A stretch of 64,000 nt of DNA from Streptomyces sp. NBC_01210. GTDB taxonomy: Bacteria; Actinomycetota; Actinomycetes; Streptomycetales; Streptomycetaceae. The notes under the pieces are model-generated. The model saw only the letters and a program-made list of their open reading frames with translations. It had not been told where the DNA came from and did not search any database. Below are positions 34,966-44,534 of the stretch, in pieces. A program made the translations under genes and the position numbers. The stretch spans positions 7,812,001-7,876,000 of the forward strand of contig NZ_CP108549.1 of NCBI RefSeq assembly GCF_036010325.1. The letters run 5' to 3'. How positions within the stretch are numbered: position 1 is the first letter of the stretch; each line of letters opens with the position of its first letter.

Positions 34966-37170
34966 CTACAGCTCCTGGATGCGGATATTGCGGTACGAGA
35001 TCACGTCCGTCGTGCTGTGGACCTGGAGCCCGATATAGCCGGAGGAGTACCGCCGGCCGTCCGTGCCCGGGTCGTCGGCGCGCGGCGGTACGAACTCCTG
35101 GCCGCCCACATTGTCGAACTCATTGATCAGGACGCCGTTGCGGTACACCGAGTAGTGCTGGCCGACCACCCGGATCTCGTAGTCGTTCCAGGTGCCCTTC
35201 GGCGTCACACCCGCACCGCCGAGTCCGACCCGGTCGAAGCCGTAGATCGAGCCGGTCTTGTACATGTCGCCGTCCGGCCGGTCCAGGACCTGCACCTCAT
35301 GGCCGTACTTGATGGCGACCCACTCGGGGCGCGGCTCCTCCGGATTGTCGTGGACGTACGGGAAGCGTACGAAGACACCACTGTTGGCGTTGCCCGTGCC
35401 GGGAGCGTCGTCCCGCCACTGCAGCTTCAGCGAGAAGTCCCCGTACTGCCGCTGCGGGAACCACAGCATGCCGAGGCCGCCCTTGGCGGTGCCGCTCGTC
35501 ATCGACCCGTCGGCGCCCAGGCCGAACGAACCGCCGCCCACATGCTGCCACTTGCTGAACGACGCCTGCGTGCCGTCGAACAGATCGCGGTAACCGGTGT
35601 GCCGGCCCGGATTGCCGATGCCGGACTGCTTGGCCGCCTTGTAGATCTTCTTGTGCTCGCGCTGGTCGATGACGCCGTCCGCGAGCAGCTCGTCGAGGAC
35701 CTTGTCCACGTGCTTGAGGAACAGCGCGTGCGAGGACCAGTCCTTCTCGTCCTCGATCAGCTCGTTGATGGTGCAGCGGCTGCGGGTGATGCGGTTGGGC
35801 ACACCCGTGTCGACCGTGCCGACGATCACCGTCAACCGCTCGTCCCACTCGGGGCAGTTGGGCGCCGGGACCCCGCCGCCCTCGGCGACCGTGAACGTCA
35901 CCTTCTGCGCCTGGGAGGTGTTGCCCGCCTTGTCCGTGGCCCGGTGCAGAACCGTGTGGAAGCCCACCCGGTCGACGATGACCGGCGTGGTGTAGGCGAG
36001 GTAGGGACCGCCGTCGAGGGAGTACTCGACCTTGTCGACCCCGGAGCCGGCGTCGGTCGCGGCGAGCGTCACCTTGGCGCTGGTGATGTACGCGCCGTCG
36101 GAGTTCTTCTGACCGGTCACCCCGGCCGAGGTCTCCGGCGGAGTCTTGTCCTCGGCCGGCGGCGTGACGACCGTGAAGTCCACGGGCTTCTCGACGGCCG
36201 CGTTCCCGGCCCTGTCGGTCGCCTTGTAGCGGACCTTGTGCGTGCCCGCCTCATGCACCATCACCGGGGACGTGTACGGCTGCCAGGCCCCGCTCGCGCC
36301 GATCGCGTACTCGATGGTGTTGACGCCCGAGCCGGTGTCGGATGCGGTCACCGTGACCGTGGCCATGCCCAGATACTGGCCCTGGTCGTTCTTCTCGCCG
36401 CTCACCGTCGCCGAGGTCTCCGGCGGGGTCTTGTCGTCCGTCGGCGGGGCGACGACGGAGAAGTCGACCGCCTTCTCCGCGGCGATGTTCCCGGCCTTGT
36501 CAGCGGCCCGGTAGCGGATCTTGTGCGCGCCGACCTCGTTCACCACGACCGGCGTGGTGTACGCCTGCCAGGCGCCGGCCGCACCGACCGCGTACTCGAT
36601 CCTGTCCACACCCGAGCCGGCGTCGGTCGCCGACACGGTCACGGTGGCCTGGCCGACATAGGCGCCGTCGGCGTTCTTGTCGCCGTCGACCTTCGCCGTC
36701 GTGTCGGGCGCCGTGGCGTCCTCGCCACCGCCCTCGGTGACGGTCAGGATCCCCTGCATCGCGCCGTGGCCGGGGATGGTGCAGTGGAAGTGGTACCGGC
36801 CAGGAGTGAGCGTGACCTCGACGGTGTGCTTCCCGCCCTGGTCGTCGCTGGGGTTGGCGAGAATGTTCAGCGGTACGTCGCTGTTGTACTCGGGATCGGA
36901 CACGTCGAAGGTCAGCGTGTGCGGCATACCCATGGTGTTGCCGGTCGCCGTGCTGTTCTGGAACACGATCGTCGTCCTCCCCGCCACCGCGGTGGTCGGG
37001 AACGAGGCGTACTTCTCGATCGAGTCACCGGCCGTCCAGGTGAGGACCTGATCGGCCGCCAGATCGTCGCTCTGGCCGTAGGCGACCGCCGACATCAGCC
37101 CGAGGACCAGCGCCACCGACGCGAGCAGGGCCGTCCACAGCTTTGCCGTTCTGTGTCTCACGTGTCTCAC
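34966..37170 (-). CDS. Secreted plastocyanin-like, Ig-repeat and DUF1080 protein
   Basis: 734 residues. Sec signal 1-32. A cupredoxin domain (about 40-150) has the copper ligands in GMPHTLTF and YHFHCTIPGHGAMQG (His, Cys, His, Met). Three OmpL47/Ig-like repeats (about 160-440) share TPPETSA, DTGSGVNTIEYAI and KVRYKATDRAGN signatures. A linker with Cys pairs leads to a DUF1080/3-keto-disaccharide hydrolase-like jellyroll (about 520-734): TGYRDLFDGTQASFSKWQ and SGYIGLQVHSTTDVISYRNI. It would bind copper and act on oxidised sugars outside the cell. GTG 37170 overlaps the upstream stop by GTGA. Confidence 0.85.
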   Translation of the reverse strand: MRHVRHRTAKLWTALLASVALVLGLMSAVAYGQSDDLAADQVLTWTAGDSIEKYASFPTTAVAGRTTIVFQNSTATGNTMGMPHTLTFDVSDPEYNSDVPLNILANPSDDQGGKHTVEVTLTPGRYHFHCTIPGHGAMQGILTVTEGGGEDATAPDTTAKVDGDKNADGAYVGQATVTVSATDAGSGVDRIEYAVGAAGAWQAYTTPVVVNEVGAHKIRYRAADKAGNIAAEKAVDFSVVAPPTDDKTPPETSATVSGEKNDQGQYLGMATVTVTASDTGSGVNTIEYAIGASGAWQPYTSPVMVHEAGTHKVRYKATDRAGNAAVEKPVDFTVVTPPAEDKTPPETSAGVTGQKNSDGAYITSAKVTLAATDAGSGVDKVEYSLDGGPYLAYTTPVIVDRVGFHTVLHRATDKAGNTSQAQKVTFTVAEGGGVPAPNCPEWDERLTVIVGTVDTGVPNRITRSRCTINELIEDEKDWSSHALFLKHVDKVLDELLADGVIDQREHKKIYKAAKQSGIGNPGRHTGYRDLFDGTQASFSKWQHVGGGSFGLGADGSMTSGTAKGGLGMLWFPQRQYGDFSLKLQWRDDAPGTGNANSGVFVRFPYVHDNPEEPRPEWVAIKYGHEVQVLDRPDGDMYKTGSIYGFDRVGLGGAGVTPKGTWNDYEIRVVGQHYSVYRNGVLINEFDNVGGQEFVPPRADDPGTDGRRYSSGYIGLQVHSTTDVISYRNIRIQEL

Positions 37171-39653
37171 TGCGCCGCCTTCCGTGCCAGGTTGTCGGCG
37201 GACGGAGTCGCCTCGCCACCCTTGTATGTGATGTGCCAGAGCGCCGACTTGGCGTCGGAGGTGAAGAATCCGCGCCCGTAGTCCAGGACGTACAGCGAAC
37301 CGTCCGGCGCGAACTTCCAGTCCATGAGGTTGCGGATGCCGTCGGCCCCGACCGGGATGATCTTCTTCAGGGATTCGGCGTGCACCGGGATGCCGCCCTT
37401 GCCGACCGTCTTGGGGTCGGTGAGCACCGCGTGCCGCGGCTGGTCGCCGTCGTAGAAGTCGCCGACGAACCACTTTCCGTCCCAGTACGACGGCCACTTG
37501 TCCTTGCCGGCGCTCGCCGCGTCGTAGCGGTAGACCGGACCGTTCATGGTCGCCTGGCCGCCGCCCTTGAGCCACGGCAGCAGGATCTTCTGCTCCTCCA
37601 CCTTGTAGCTCGGGATGCCGCCCGCGTCGCGGGGATAGTCCACGCCGCCGCCCTGCGGCGAGTACCAGATGGTGTTCCCGGTGACCGGAGGCAGATTCAC
37701 CAGGCCGTTGTTGTTCGGGGACTCGTTCTTCGGGGCGTCGCAGTTGTACCAGCCGAGCGGCTTGCTCGGATCGGGCAGATTGCGGTCGCGATAGGGCTGC
37801 TTATTGCCCATGCAGTACGGCCAGCCGTGGTTGCCCGCCTTGATGATGGCGGAGAAGGTGTCGTACTTGGCCGGGCCCCAGGTGGTGCTCGGCGCACCGG
37901 CGTCGGGGCCGACCCAGCCCGCGTAGAGGATGTCCGTCGACTTGTCGATGAAGATGCGCGCCGGGTTGCGTACGCCCATGACATAGATCTCGCCGCGCGT
38001 CTTGCCGCCGCCCTCGTCCTGCTCCTTGCCCGTGAAGAGGTTGCCCGCCGGGAGTGTGTACGTCCCGTCGTCCTCGGGGTGGATCCGCAGGATCTTGCCG
38101 TTGAGGTTGTTGGTGTTGCCGGCCGTACGGCGCGCGTCGGCGAAGGATACGCCCTTGAAGTTTGGCTCCGGGTTGTTGCCGGAGTAACCGCCGCTGAAGC
38201 CGGAGGAGTTGTTGTCGCCGGTGGCGATATAGAGATTCTGCTGGGAGTCCCAGGCCATCCCGCCACCCGCGTGGCAGCAACTGTGAATCTGTACAGGCCA
38301 CTTGAGCAGGACCTTCTCGGAGGCGAGATCCAGCTTGTCGGCGGCCAGGTCGAGCGTGAAGCGCGAGACGCGCCGCTCGGCCATCTGCGTGTCGCGGTTG
38401 ATCTGCGAGTGCGGTGTGTAGTGCAGATACACCCAGCCGTTGGACATGAAGTCCGGGTCCAGCTCGATACCGAGCAGCCCCTCCTCGACCTTGATCAGCT
38501 CATCGCCGCCGCCCTTGTTGCCGAAGACGGTCAGCGCACCGGCGAGGGTGACCTTCTTCGTCTTCGGGTCGTAGACGTGGATCTCGCCCTGGCCCTTGCC
38601 GACGTCGGGGTTGTTCCAGTCGGTGACGACGGGCCTGCTCGAGTCGGCGCCGCCGCGCCCGATGTAGAGGACCCGCCCGTCCGGGGCGGTGACCAGGCCG
38701 TGCGGCTCGCCGATCTGGTCGGTCTGTCCGGGCTTGTTGGGCTGGGTGACGCGCTCGGCGGTGTAGTTGGCGTTGATGGTCGCCTTGCAGTCGGCGCGCG
38801 AGAGCCGGGTCGTCCAGGCGAGCGCGCCGCGCAGATGGTCGCGGAAGTCGGTTTCGGCGAAACTGTCGACCGTACCGCCCATGCCGGTGTAGAAGGAGCG
38901 GCCGCCGTCGTAGTCACGGCACCAGGAGACCGGGTGGTCCCAGCCGTTGGCGCCGGGGGTGGCCGGCGTGTAGGAGTTCTCCTTGACGCGGGCCACGGTG
39001 TGCACGTTGCCGGAGGGGTTCACCGCCCAGTTGAACCACCTGTCGGGTCGCTTCCACTGCAGCGGTAGCGACTTGGTGGCCGGATGCTGACGGTCGCCGA
39101 TCTCGACGACCGCGCGCTGGACCGCACTTGCGGCACCGGCCGGCCGGGCGCCGATCAGCCCGGTGAACCAGTCGGAGTACGGCTCGGTGCGTGCCGCGTC
39201 ATGGATGCCGAGGAAGCCTCCGCCGGCCTCCAGATACGACTCGAGCCCGGCCTCCTGCTCCGGGTCGAGCACATCGCCGCCGCCGGTGAGGAAGACGACC
39301 GCGTTGTACTTGCCGAGCCTGGTGGCATTGGTGAAGACCGAGGCGTCGTCGGTCGCCTCGGTCTTGAAACGGCCTGCGGCGGGCCCGGTCTGCCCGATGG
39401 TCTCTATCGCCGCGATACCGGCGTCGACGGTCGGCGACTCCTCGGTGGCCGAGGCGTGGAAGACGAGCACCCGTACGTTCTGGCCGCCCGGCGGCGACGG
39501 CAGGGACAACGTTGTCGAAGGTGGCTCCGGATAGGGCTTGGCGGAGGCTACGGTCCCGCCGCCGAGCAGGGACGCAGTCAGTGCGCCGCCCCCAAGGGCC
39601 GCCGCCAGACCGCTTCTTCGGGATCTCGACCGGTGATGTGGTGTGCGCTGCAT
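37167..39653 (-). CDS. Secreted ThuA domain plus PQQ-type sugar dehydrogenase-like propeller
   Basis: 828 residues. A Tat/Sec-like signal (about 1-38) begins with SRSRRSGLAAALGGG. ThuA domain (about 55-295): VRVLVFHASATEESPTVDAG and GGGFLGIHDAARTEPYSDWF. GSDH-like beta-propeller (about 320-810): PHGLVTAPDGRVLYIGRGG, IHSCCHAGGGMAWDSQQNLY and GHQ-type GNHGWPYCMGN. ThuA proteins act in disaccharide (trehalose) use, and GSDH-like propellers oxidise sugars with PQQ. Coupled to a cupredoxin/DUF1080 protein, it suggests an extracellular sugar-oxidation pathway making 3-keto sugars; this role is inference. Confidence 0.86.
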   Translation of the reverse strand: MQRTPHHRSRSRRSGLAAALGGGALTASLLGGGTVASAKPYPEPPSTTLSLPSPPGGQNVRVLVFHASATEESPTVDAGIAAIETIGQTGPAAGRFKTEATDDASVFTNATRLGKYNAVVFLTGGGDVLDPEQEAGLESYLEAGGGFLGIHDAARTEPYSDWFTGLIGARPAGAASAVQRAVVEIGDRQHPATKSLPLQWKRPDRWFNWAVNPSGNVHTVARVKENSYTPATPGANGWDHPVSWCRDYDGGRSFYTGMGGTVDSFAETDFRDHLRGALAWTTRLSRADCKATINANYTAERVTQPNKPGQTDQIGEPHGLVTAPDGRVLYIGRGGADSSRPVVTDWNNPDVGKGQGEIHVYDPKTKKVTLAGALTVFGNKGGGDELIKVEEGLLGIELDPDFMSNGWVYLHYTPHSQINRDTQMAERRVSRFTLDLAADKLDLASEKVLLKWPVQIHSCCHAGGGMAWDSQQNLYIATGDNNSSGFSGGYSGNNPEPNFKGVSFADARRTAGNTNNLNGKILRIHPEDDGTYTLPAGNLFTGKEQDEGGGKTRGEIYVMGVRNPARIFIDKSTDILYAGWVGPDAGAPSTTWGPAKYDTFSAIIKAGNHGWPYCMGNKQPYRDRNLPDPSKPLGWYNCDAPKNESPNNNGLVNLPPVTGNTIWYSPQGGGVDYPRDAGGIPSYKVEEQKILLPWLKGGGQATMNGPVYRYDAASAGKDKWPSYWDGKWFVGDFYDGDQPRHAVLTDPKTVGKGGIPVHAESLKKIIPVGADGIRNLMDWKFAPDGSLYVLDYGRGFFTSDAKSALWHITYKGGEATPSADNLARKAAQ

Positions 39654-39850
39654 GTGGTCACCCACCCCTCTTAGGTCACAACAACAGCCTTGGAAACTAG
39701 ACCCCTTTTCGCGGTTCGCCAATAGGAATGAACCCAATGGCACGAACTTTGTCCTGACTGTGGATAAACGAAGATCGCCCGGCTACCGTGTGGCCGTCCC
39801 AGGGGTCAGCTGAACCCCGTCAATCTCCTTACGAGACTGGAGAGTTCGGC

Positions 39851-40849
39851 ATGGACAGACGGAGCTTCAACAAGCGCCTGCTGGCCGGGAGTGCGGTCGC
39901 GGCAACGGGCGTGACATCGTTGTCCCTCGCCTCCGCCACCGACGCGACCTCGGCGGAGAGCGCACCGAGGACTGCGCCGGCCGGAGGTCGGATACGCCAT
40001 CTCCAGCTGTACGCGGAGAAGTTGGCGGACGGTCAGATGGGCTATGGCCTGGAGAAGGGCAAAGCGACGGTCCCGGGACCGCTGATCGAGCTCATCGAGG
40101 GCGACACGCTGCACATCGCGTTCGAGAACACCACGGACGTACCGGTAAGCCTGCACGCCCACGGCGTTGACTACGACATCGCCAACGACGGCACCAGGAT
40201 GAGCAGGAGTCATGTCGAACCCGGCGGCACGCGTACGTACACCTGGCGCACCCACGCCCCGGGCAAGCGGGCCGACGGCACCTGGCGCGCGGGCAGCGCG
40301 GGTTACTGGCACTACCACGACCATGTGGTGGGCACGGACCACGGGACGGGCGGTATCCGCAAGGGTCTCTACGGGCCTGTGGTGGTCCGCAGGAAGGGCG
40401 ACATCCTCCCGGACAAGCAGTTCACGATCGTCTTCAACGACATGACGATCAACAACAAGTCGGGCGACCAGAGCCCCAACTTCCAGGCCACGGTGGGCGA
40501 TCGGGTCGAGATCGTCATGATCACGCACGGCGAGTACTACCACACGTTCCATATGCACGGTCACCGCTGGGCGGACAACAGGACGGGTCTGCTGGAGGGG
40601 CCCGCCGACGTCAGCCGCGTCATCGACAACAAGATCACAGGACCGGCGGACTCCTTCGGCTTCCAGGTCATCGCGGGCGAACACGTGGGCGCGGGTGCGT
40701 GGATGTACCACTGCCATGTGCAGAGCCACTCCGACATGGGAATGGCGGGCCTATTCCTGGTGGCGAAGCCGGACGGCACGATTCCGGGATACGAGCCGCA
40801 CCATGTCGCCGCGGACTCGCACTCGGCGCAGGGCGGACACAGTCACTGA
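39851..40849 (+). CDS. Two-domain small laccase
   Basis: 332 residues, the size of streptomycete two-domain laccases (SLAC/EpoA type), which trimerise. Tat signal: [20 protein letters not shown]. Copper motifs: [37 protein letters not shown] and the C-terminal [16 protein letters not shown] with type-1 Cys and Met. The His-rich tail ([13 protein letters not shown]) may help copper loading. It oxidises phenols outside the cell with O2 and is linked to morphogenesis and melanin-like chemistry in related species. ATG 39851 has GGAG 9 nt upstream. It is divergent from the ThuA operon and stands apart from the CotA-like oxidase at 3393. Confidence 0.93.
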   Translation: MDRRSFNKRLLAGSAVAATGVTSLSLASATDATSAESAPRTAPAGGRIRHLQLYAEKLADGQMGYGLEKGKATVPGPLIELIEGDTLHIAFENTTDVPVSLHAHGVDYDIANDGTRMSRSHVEPGGTRTYTWRTHAPGKRADGTWRAGSAGYWHYHDHVVGTDHGTGGIRKGLYGPVVVRRKGDILPDKQFTIVFNDMTINNKSGDQSPNFQATVGDRVEIVMITHGEYYHTFHMHGHRWADNRTGLLEGPADVSRVIDNKITGPADSFGFQVIAGEHVGAGAWMYHCHVQSHSDMGMAGLFLVAKPDGTIPGYEPHHVAADSHSAQGGHSH

Positions 40850-40854
40850 CGGTG

Positions 40855-41727
40855 TCAGCCGCTGAGGTCCCATACGCCCCAGTCGGCGTACGGCGCGTCC
40901 TGTACATAGACACGCGGGCCGCGGCCGACGACCCGGCGGCGGCCGATCCCGCCGCCCCCGGGCCGCACGAGGGTGCTGTACGAGACCGGCTCGGCGGCGC
41001 TCTCGGTGAGCGCGCACACGACGAGGCGGCCGCTGTCACCCCCGTACCCGCCGAAAAAGGCGACCCGGTCGCCGTGCACGGCGATTGCATGAGCGCCTGT
41101 CACCGGGCTGGTGCGCACCTTGACGGGGCGGTCGTCGCGGATCTCCAGCAGCGGAAAGGCCGTGTAGGTGTAGGCCCAGGCGGCGCGCCGGCCCACATTG
41201 AGGGCGTAGCAGTCGAGGATCGAGTCGGCTCCGGACGTCGGCTTGAACTCCCAGAGCGCATCCCCGGTCGAGGACCAGCGCCGCACCCCCGGGGCGCTGA
41301 GCCGATCGCCGAGTACACCCTCGTCGAAGTAGCCGGTCCACAGATCGCCCGCCTCGTCGGCGAGCAGATGTGCAATACCGTCGCCGACGGTGAACGTCCA
41401 GGAGGGGCGACCGAGCGCGTCGAAGATCTGCACTTGGTCCCTGTGCCGGTGCTTGGGGCTGCGCGCGTTCGCGAGGACGAAACCGCCGTCCGGGAGGGCG
41501 TCCAGCAGGGGGTGCTCCGCCGTCACAGCGCTGAGATGGGTCCGGTGGACGCTGCCGTCGTCTACGGTGACGACGAGCGCGTCGTACGGACCGTTCGAAA
41601 TGGCATCGGGCCGCTCGACGAGCAGCCAGTGCGCGCGGCCGTAGGCATCCACCGTGCTGGTGATGATCGGCAGATCCCGGTGCGCGCGCGGCAGGCGTGC
41701 GTACGGGGTCAGCGGTACGGGCTTCAA
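40855..41727 (-). CDS. Conserved hypothetical, propeller-like protein
   Basis: About 290 residues. Repeating blocks such as GGFVLANARSPKHRHRDQVQ, DLWTGYFDEGVLGD and GVRRWSSTGDALWEF suggest a beta-propeller, but I do not recognise a family with confidence. No signal peptide, so cytosolic. The start is unsure: TTG 41727 (LKPVPLTPYARLP) has GAGGAG close upstream, while TTG 41742 lacks a good site. It is convergent with the laccase (5-bp gap), so a shared role is not implied. Confidence 0.7.
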   Translation of the reverse strand: MKPVPLTPYARLPRAHRDLPIITSTVDAYGRAHWLLVERPDAISNGPYDALVVTVDDGSVHRTHLSAVTAEHPLLDALPDGGFVLANARSPKHRHRDQVQIFDALGRPSWTFTVGDGIAHLLADEAGDLWTGYFDEGVLGDRLSAPGVRRWSSTGDALWEFKPTSGADSILDCYALNVGRRAAWAYTYTAFPLLEIRDDRPVKVRTSPVTGAHAIAVHGDRVAFFGGYGGDSGRLVVCALTESAAEPVSYSTLVRPGGGGIGRRRVVGRGPRVYVQDAPYADWGVWDLSG

Positions 41728-42013
41728 GGCGCTCCTCGGCAAGGGCTGTGTTTTGACGGCATCCGCGGCGGATCACGGAGTCCGGCGGCGGTGCGTTGGC
41801 CGAGGGCGGCGGCATGCGGCGCCTACGCGGCATGAGCCTTTCTGTTTCTCATGCCCGGGATCCTGCAGGGGCCGGTGGCTCGCGCGCAAATGGAATTCGC
41901 CCACTTCTACGGTGTACGACGCCGTTGTGGGAGCCGGTCTTCCTGGATGCGCCGCTACGCGATCGGGAGCAGACTCGGACGACAGGCAACGGGATCCCAA
42001 GAAGGAGCGCACG

Positions 42014-42808
42014 ATGCTCACCACCCGCTTTGTCACCGGCTCCCCGAACTGGATCGACCTCGGCACACCCGATATCGATAAGGCGCGCACTTTCTACGGC
42101 GGCCTGTTCGGCTGGACCTTCCGGTCGGCGGGACCCGAGGCCGGCGGCTACGGCATGTTCCAGCAGGACGGCAAGACCGTTGCCGGCGGCATGACGGTCA
42201 CTCCGGAGCAGGGCGCCCCCGGCTGGTGCGTCTATTTCCAGTCGCCCGACGCCGACGCCACGGCCAAGTCGGTCGAGCAGGCCGGCGGCGCCGTCGTATT
42301 CGAACCGATGGACGTATTCGAAATGGGCCGCATGGCGGTCTTCAACGACCCGTCCGGCGCAGGCTTCGCGACGTGGCAGCCCGGCCGGAACAAGGGCATG
42401 GACCTCGTCAACGATCCCGGCTCGCTGTGCTGGATGGAGCTGTACACGCCGGACCCGGGCGCGGGCGTGAGCTTCTACACCAGTGTTTTCGGCTGGGAGA
42501 CGAACACCATGCCGCTGCCGGACGGCAGCGGCTCCTACATCATGGTCAACCCGGCCGGCACGACCCCGGACGCGATGTTCGGCGGCGTCGCCCCGCTCGC
42601 GGCGGACCCGGTGGAGGCGGCGGACGGGCCGTGCTGGCTGCCCTACTTCGAGGTCGTGGACTGCGACGCATCGGTCGCCATGGCGAAGGCGCTGGGCGGC
42701 AAGGTCAGGATGGCGCCGGTCGACATGGAGGGCGTGGGCCGCTTCGCGAAACTGGCGGACCCGGCGGGCGCGCGGTTCGCGGTGTTGCAGGGCGAGCAGC
42801 AGAGCTGA
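42014..42808 (+). CDS. Two-domain VOC (glyoxalase/bleomycin-resistance fold) protein
   Basis: 264 residues made of two VOC modules: SPNWIDLGTPDIDKARTFYG (module 1, 10-130) and GSLCWMELYTPDPGAGVSFY (module 2, 138-260), each ending with an FxxxxDPxGAxF-type strand. Proteins of this build in Actinobacteria are often annotated as glyoxalases or hydroxylases, but substrates are rarely known. ATG 42014 with AAGGAG 6 nt upstream is secure. Monocistronic. Metal-binding His/Glu are only partly kept, so catalysis is uncertain. Confidence 0.82.
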   Translation: MLTTRFVTGSPNWIDLGTPDIDKARTFYGGLFGWTFRSAGPEAGGYGMFQQDGKTVAGGMTVTPEQGAPGWCVYFQSPDADATAKSVEQAGGAVVFEPMDVFEMGRMAVFNDPSGAGFATWQPGRNKGMDLVNDPGSLCWMELYTPDPGAGVSFYTSVFGWETNTMPLPDGSGSYIMVNPAGTTPDAMFGGVAPLAADPVEAADGPCWLPYFEVVDCDASVAMAKALGGKVRMAPVDMEGVGRFAKLADPAGARFAVLQGEQQS

Positions 42809-42959
42809 CGCGTTCGCGCGGGGCGCGCCGCATCGTCGGCGGCCTCGAGGATCTGTACGGTTCGCGGCGGGTCCTCGATGCCGGTGGGCGCGGGTGGCTG
42901 TGCGGGTCGTTGATCCTTCATTGACCGGGCGTTTATCGGCGCGGGGCACGGTGTCCTGC

Positions 42960-43205
42960 ATGCCGATCAACACCATCACTGACAATGAACTCTCCTGGCA
43001 GGAGACCGCGTTGTGCGCCCAGACGGGGCCGGAATTCTTCTTCCCGGCCCCGGGGTCGTCGACGCGGGAGGCGAAGCAGCTGTGCGGGGCTTGCGAGGGG
43101 CGGGTGGCGTGCTTGGAGTACGCGCTGGCGCATGACGAGAGATTTGGGGTGTGGGGCGGGCTGTCGGAGAAGGAGCGGTACCGCCTCCAGCGCGGGCGGA
43201 GCTGA
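42960..43205 (+). CDS. WhiB-like iron-sulfur transcription factor
   Basis: 81 residues. Four cysteines in the WhiB pattern (ALC, then LCGAC, then VAC) bind a [4Fe-4S] cluster. FGVWGGLSEKERYRL contains the G(V/I)WGG turn, and the basic tail (RLQRGRS) contacts DNA. Wbl proteins bind the main sigma factor and steer development, redox response or antibiotic resistance. I do not assign which Wbl this is. ATG 42960; an upstream GTG (VSCMPINTI) is a possible alternative. Convergent with the type VII-like cassette. Confidence 0.92.
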   Translation: MPINTITDNELSWQETALCAQTGPEFFFPAPGSSTREAKQLCGACEGRVACLEYALAHDERFGVWGGLSEKERYRLQRGRS

Positions 43206-43223
43206 ACCCGCCCCAGCGCGGCT

Positions 43224-43829
43224 CTACGTGGTGCGGACCCTGCCGTTCCTGACGAGTCCGGCACGTTCTGCCAGTGAGTCGTCTTCAGGTGTGCTGTCGG
43301 GGACGGTCTGGTCCATGGACTCGAGGACCACGCGAACGGGGAAATGTCCGCCGACAGGGGAGACGACACCGCCGTAGCGGGGGTCGCCGACGAACCAGAT
43401 CATGTCTGGGTGCAGATTCTGTTTCTGCGCGAGGTGCACCGAGAACGGTGTGAAGCGCAGGACCGGCGTGTAGTCGTTGGCGAACCTGATCATGATTACT
43501 TTCGGGCTTTCCGTGGAGCGGTGCGGATACTCGCACGGGTATGCCCGCCAGGGATAGGTCCTGAGGATGTCAGCTACCCGCCTCGTGCGGCGCAGAGCCA
43601 GGAGAGTGGCGAACAACATCAGGGGGAAGACGACAAGATTGACCAGGATGAATCCGATGCTCTTGGACAGCGGTTGCGAGGCGCACACGTAGGCGGACGC
43701 CGCCGCCAAGGACACCACCACAACCAGCCAGGCCCAGCGTTTGATGACGAGGTGTTGGTGCCCCAGCGCGGTGGGCGGATGGTCGAACGCTGCTTTGGTC
43801 AGAGGAAGTGCCGGCGGCTGCGACGTCAT
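43224..43829 (-). CDS. Membrane protein of the WXG100-like cassette, function unknown
   Basis: 201 residues. Two hydrophobic helices (about 33-52 and 56-78) follow a 30-residue cytosolic start, then a soluble C-terminal domain with VADILRTYPWRAYPCEYPHR and DMIWFVGDPRYGGVVSPVGG. The fold is not recognised. The ATG overlaps the stop of the 228-residue gene (ATGA), and it is last in a four-gene leftward set with the WXG100-like protein. A possible immunity or docking protein for the secreted partner, by position only. Confidence 0.65.
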   Translation of the reverse strand: MTSQPPALPLTKAAFDHPPTALGHQHLVIKRWAWLVVVVSLAAASAYVCASQPLSKSIGFILVNLVVFPLMLFATLLALRRTRRVADILRTYPWRAYPCEYPHRSTESPKVIMIRFANDYTPVLRFTPFSVHLAQKQNLHPDMIWFVGDPRYGGVVSPVGGHFPVRVVLESMDQTVPDSTPEDDSLAERAGLVRNGRVRTT

Positions 43830-44512
43830 GAGAGCACCTCCAGGATGCGTGAAGGCCTTGGAGCGCACGCGGCGGAAGGAACAGGCGCAGCGAAGGTGAT
43901 CGTCTGGGCGATGCCCTCGAGGATGTCGATGTATGCCCCGGCATGGCGGGTCGCCGCGCTGGTGAGATCGGCAACGGCAATATGCGCGCCACTCGGATAC
44001 GACACGGTCAGGCGAGCTTGGAACACCTCGCTCGGAGTTGCACTGATGCCCGCGTCCTCCAGCAGGCTGCGCGGCGGAGCCGACAACGTACCCGCCACCA
44101 GCGCCGCCGACACACCGATGGGCAATTCAAGGATCCTTCGGGTATTGCCGCTCCAGAGAGGGGAGTTCGCCAGAGCAAGTGCGCTCTGGGCGACCGCCAG
44201 CCCAGCTGTCCGTGCCGCGATGTCGGTGACAGACAAGGAGAAGAGTGAGACACAAGCACCATCCTCACCGTCGGGATGCACCCCGATTGAGGTGTGGATG
44301 CTCCCGCCTTGGTGCATCGCGTCGAGCAGGCTCAGAAAGGCGCGCGCGTCGCGGAGGGAGTGGTCAACTCCTTGCTCGCTCTGAAGGATCGGCGTCAGCA
44401 GCGCCGAAGTGACATTCTCCAGCTCGTCGAGTGCGATCGCGTCGAGTGTGTGGTAGCCCGGCGGCAGCCGGAACCACATCGGAGGTGGGGGAGTCATGGG
44501 GCCATTGGGCAT
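43826..44512 (-). CDS. Hypothetical protein of the WXG100-like cassette
   Basis: 228 residues, no membrane segment. It opens with a Pro-rich stretch (MPNGPMTPPPPMWFRLPPGY) and continues with HTLDAIALDELENVTSALLT and a central GACVSLFSLSVTDIAARTAG. Proteins of this look recur near actinobacterial type VII substrates; a chaperone (EspG-like) role is conceivable but unproven. It is ATGA-coupled to the membrane protein and lies 22 bp after the 411-residue protein, so one transcript is likely. Base composition looks slightly less GC-rich than neighbours. Confidence 0.62.
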   Translation of the reverse strand: MPNGPMTPPPPMWFRLPPGYHTLDAIALDELENVTSALLTPILQSEQGVDHSLRDARAFLSLLDAMHQGGSIHTSIGVHPDGEDGACVSLFSLSVTDIAARTAGLAVAQSALALANSPLWSGNTRRILELPIGVSAALVAGTLSAPPRSLLEDAGISATPSEVFQARLTVSYPSGAHIAVADLTSAATRHAGAYIDILEGIAQTITFAAPVPSAACAPRPSRILEVLS

Positions 44513-44534
44513 GAGAACTGCCTTACGGTCGTGT

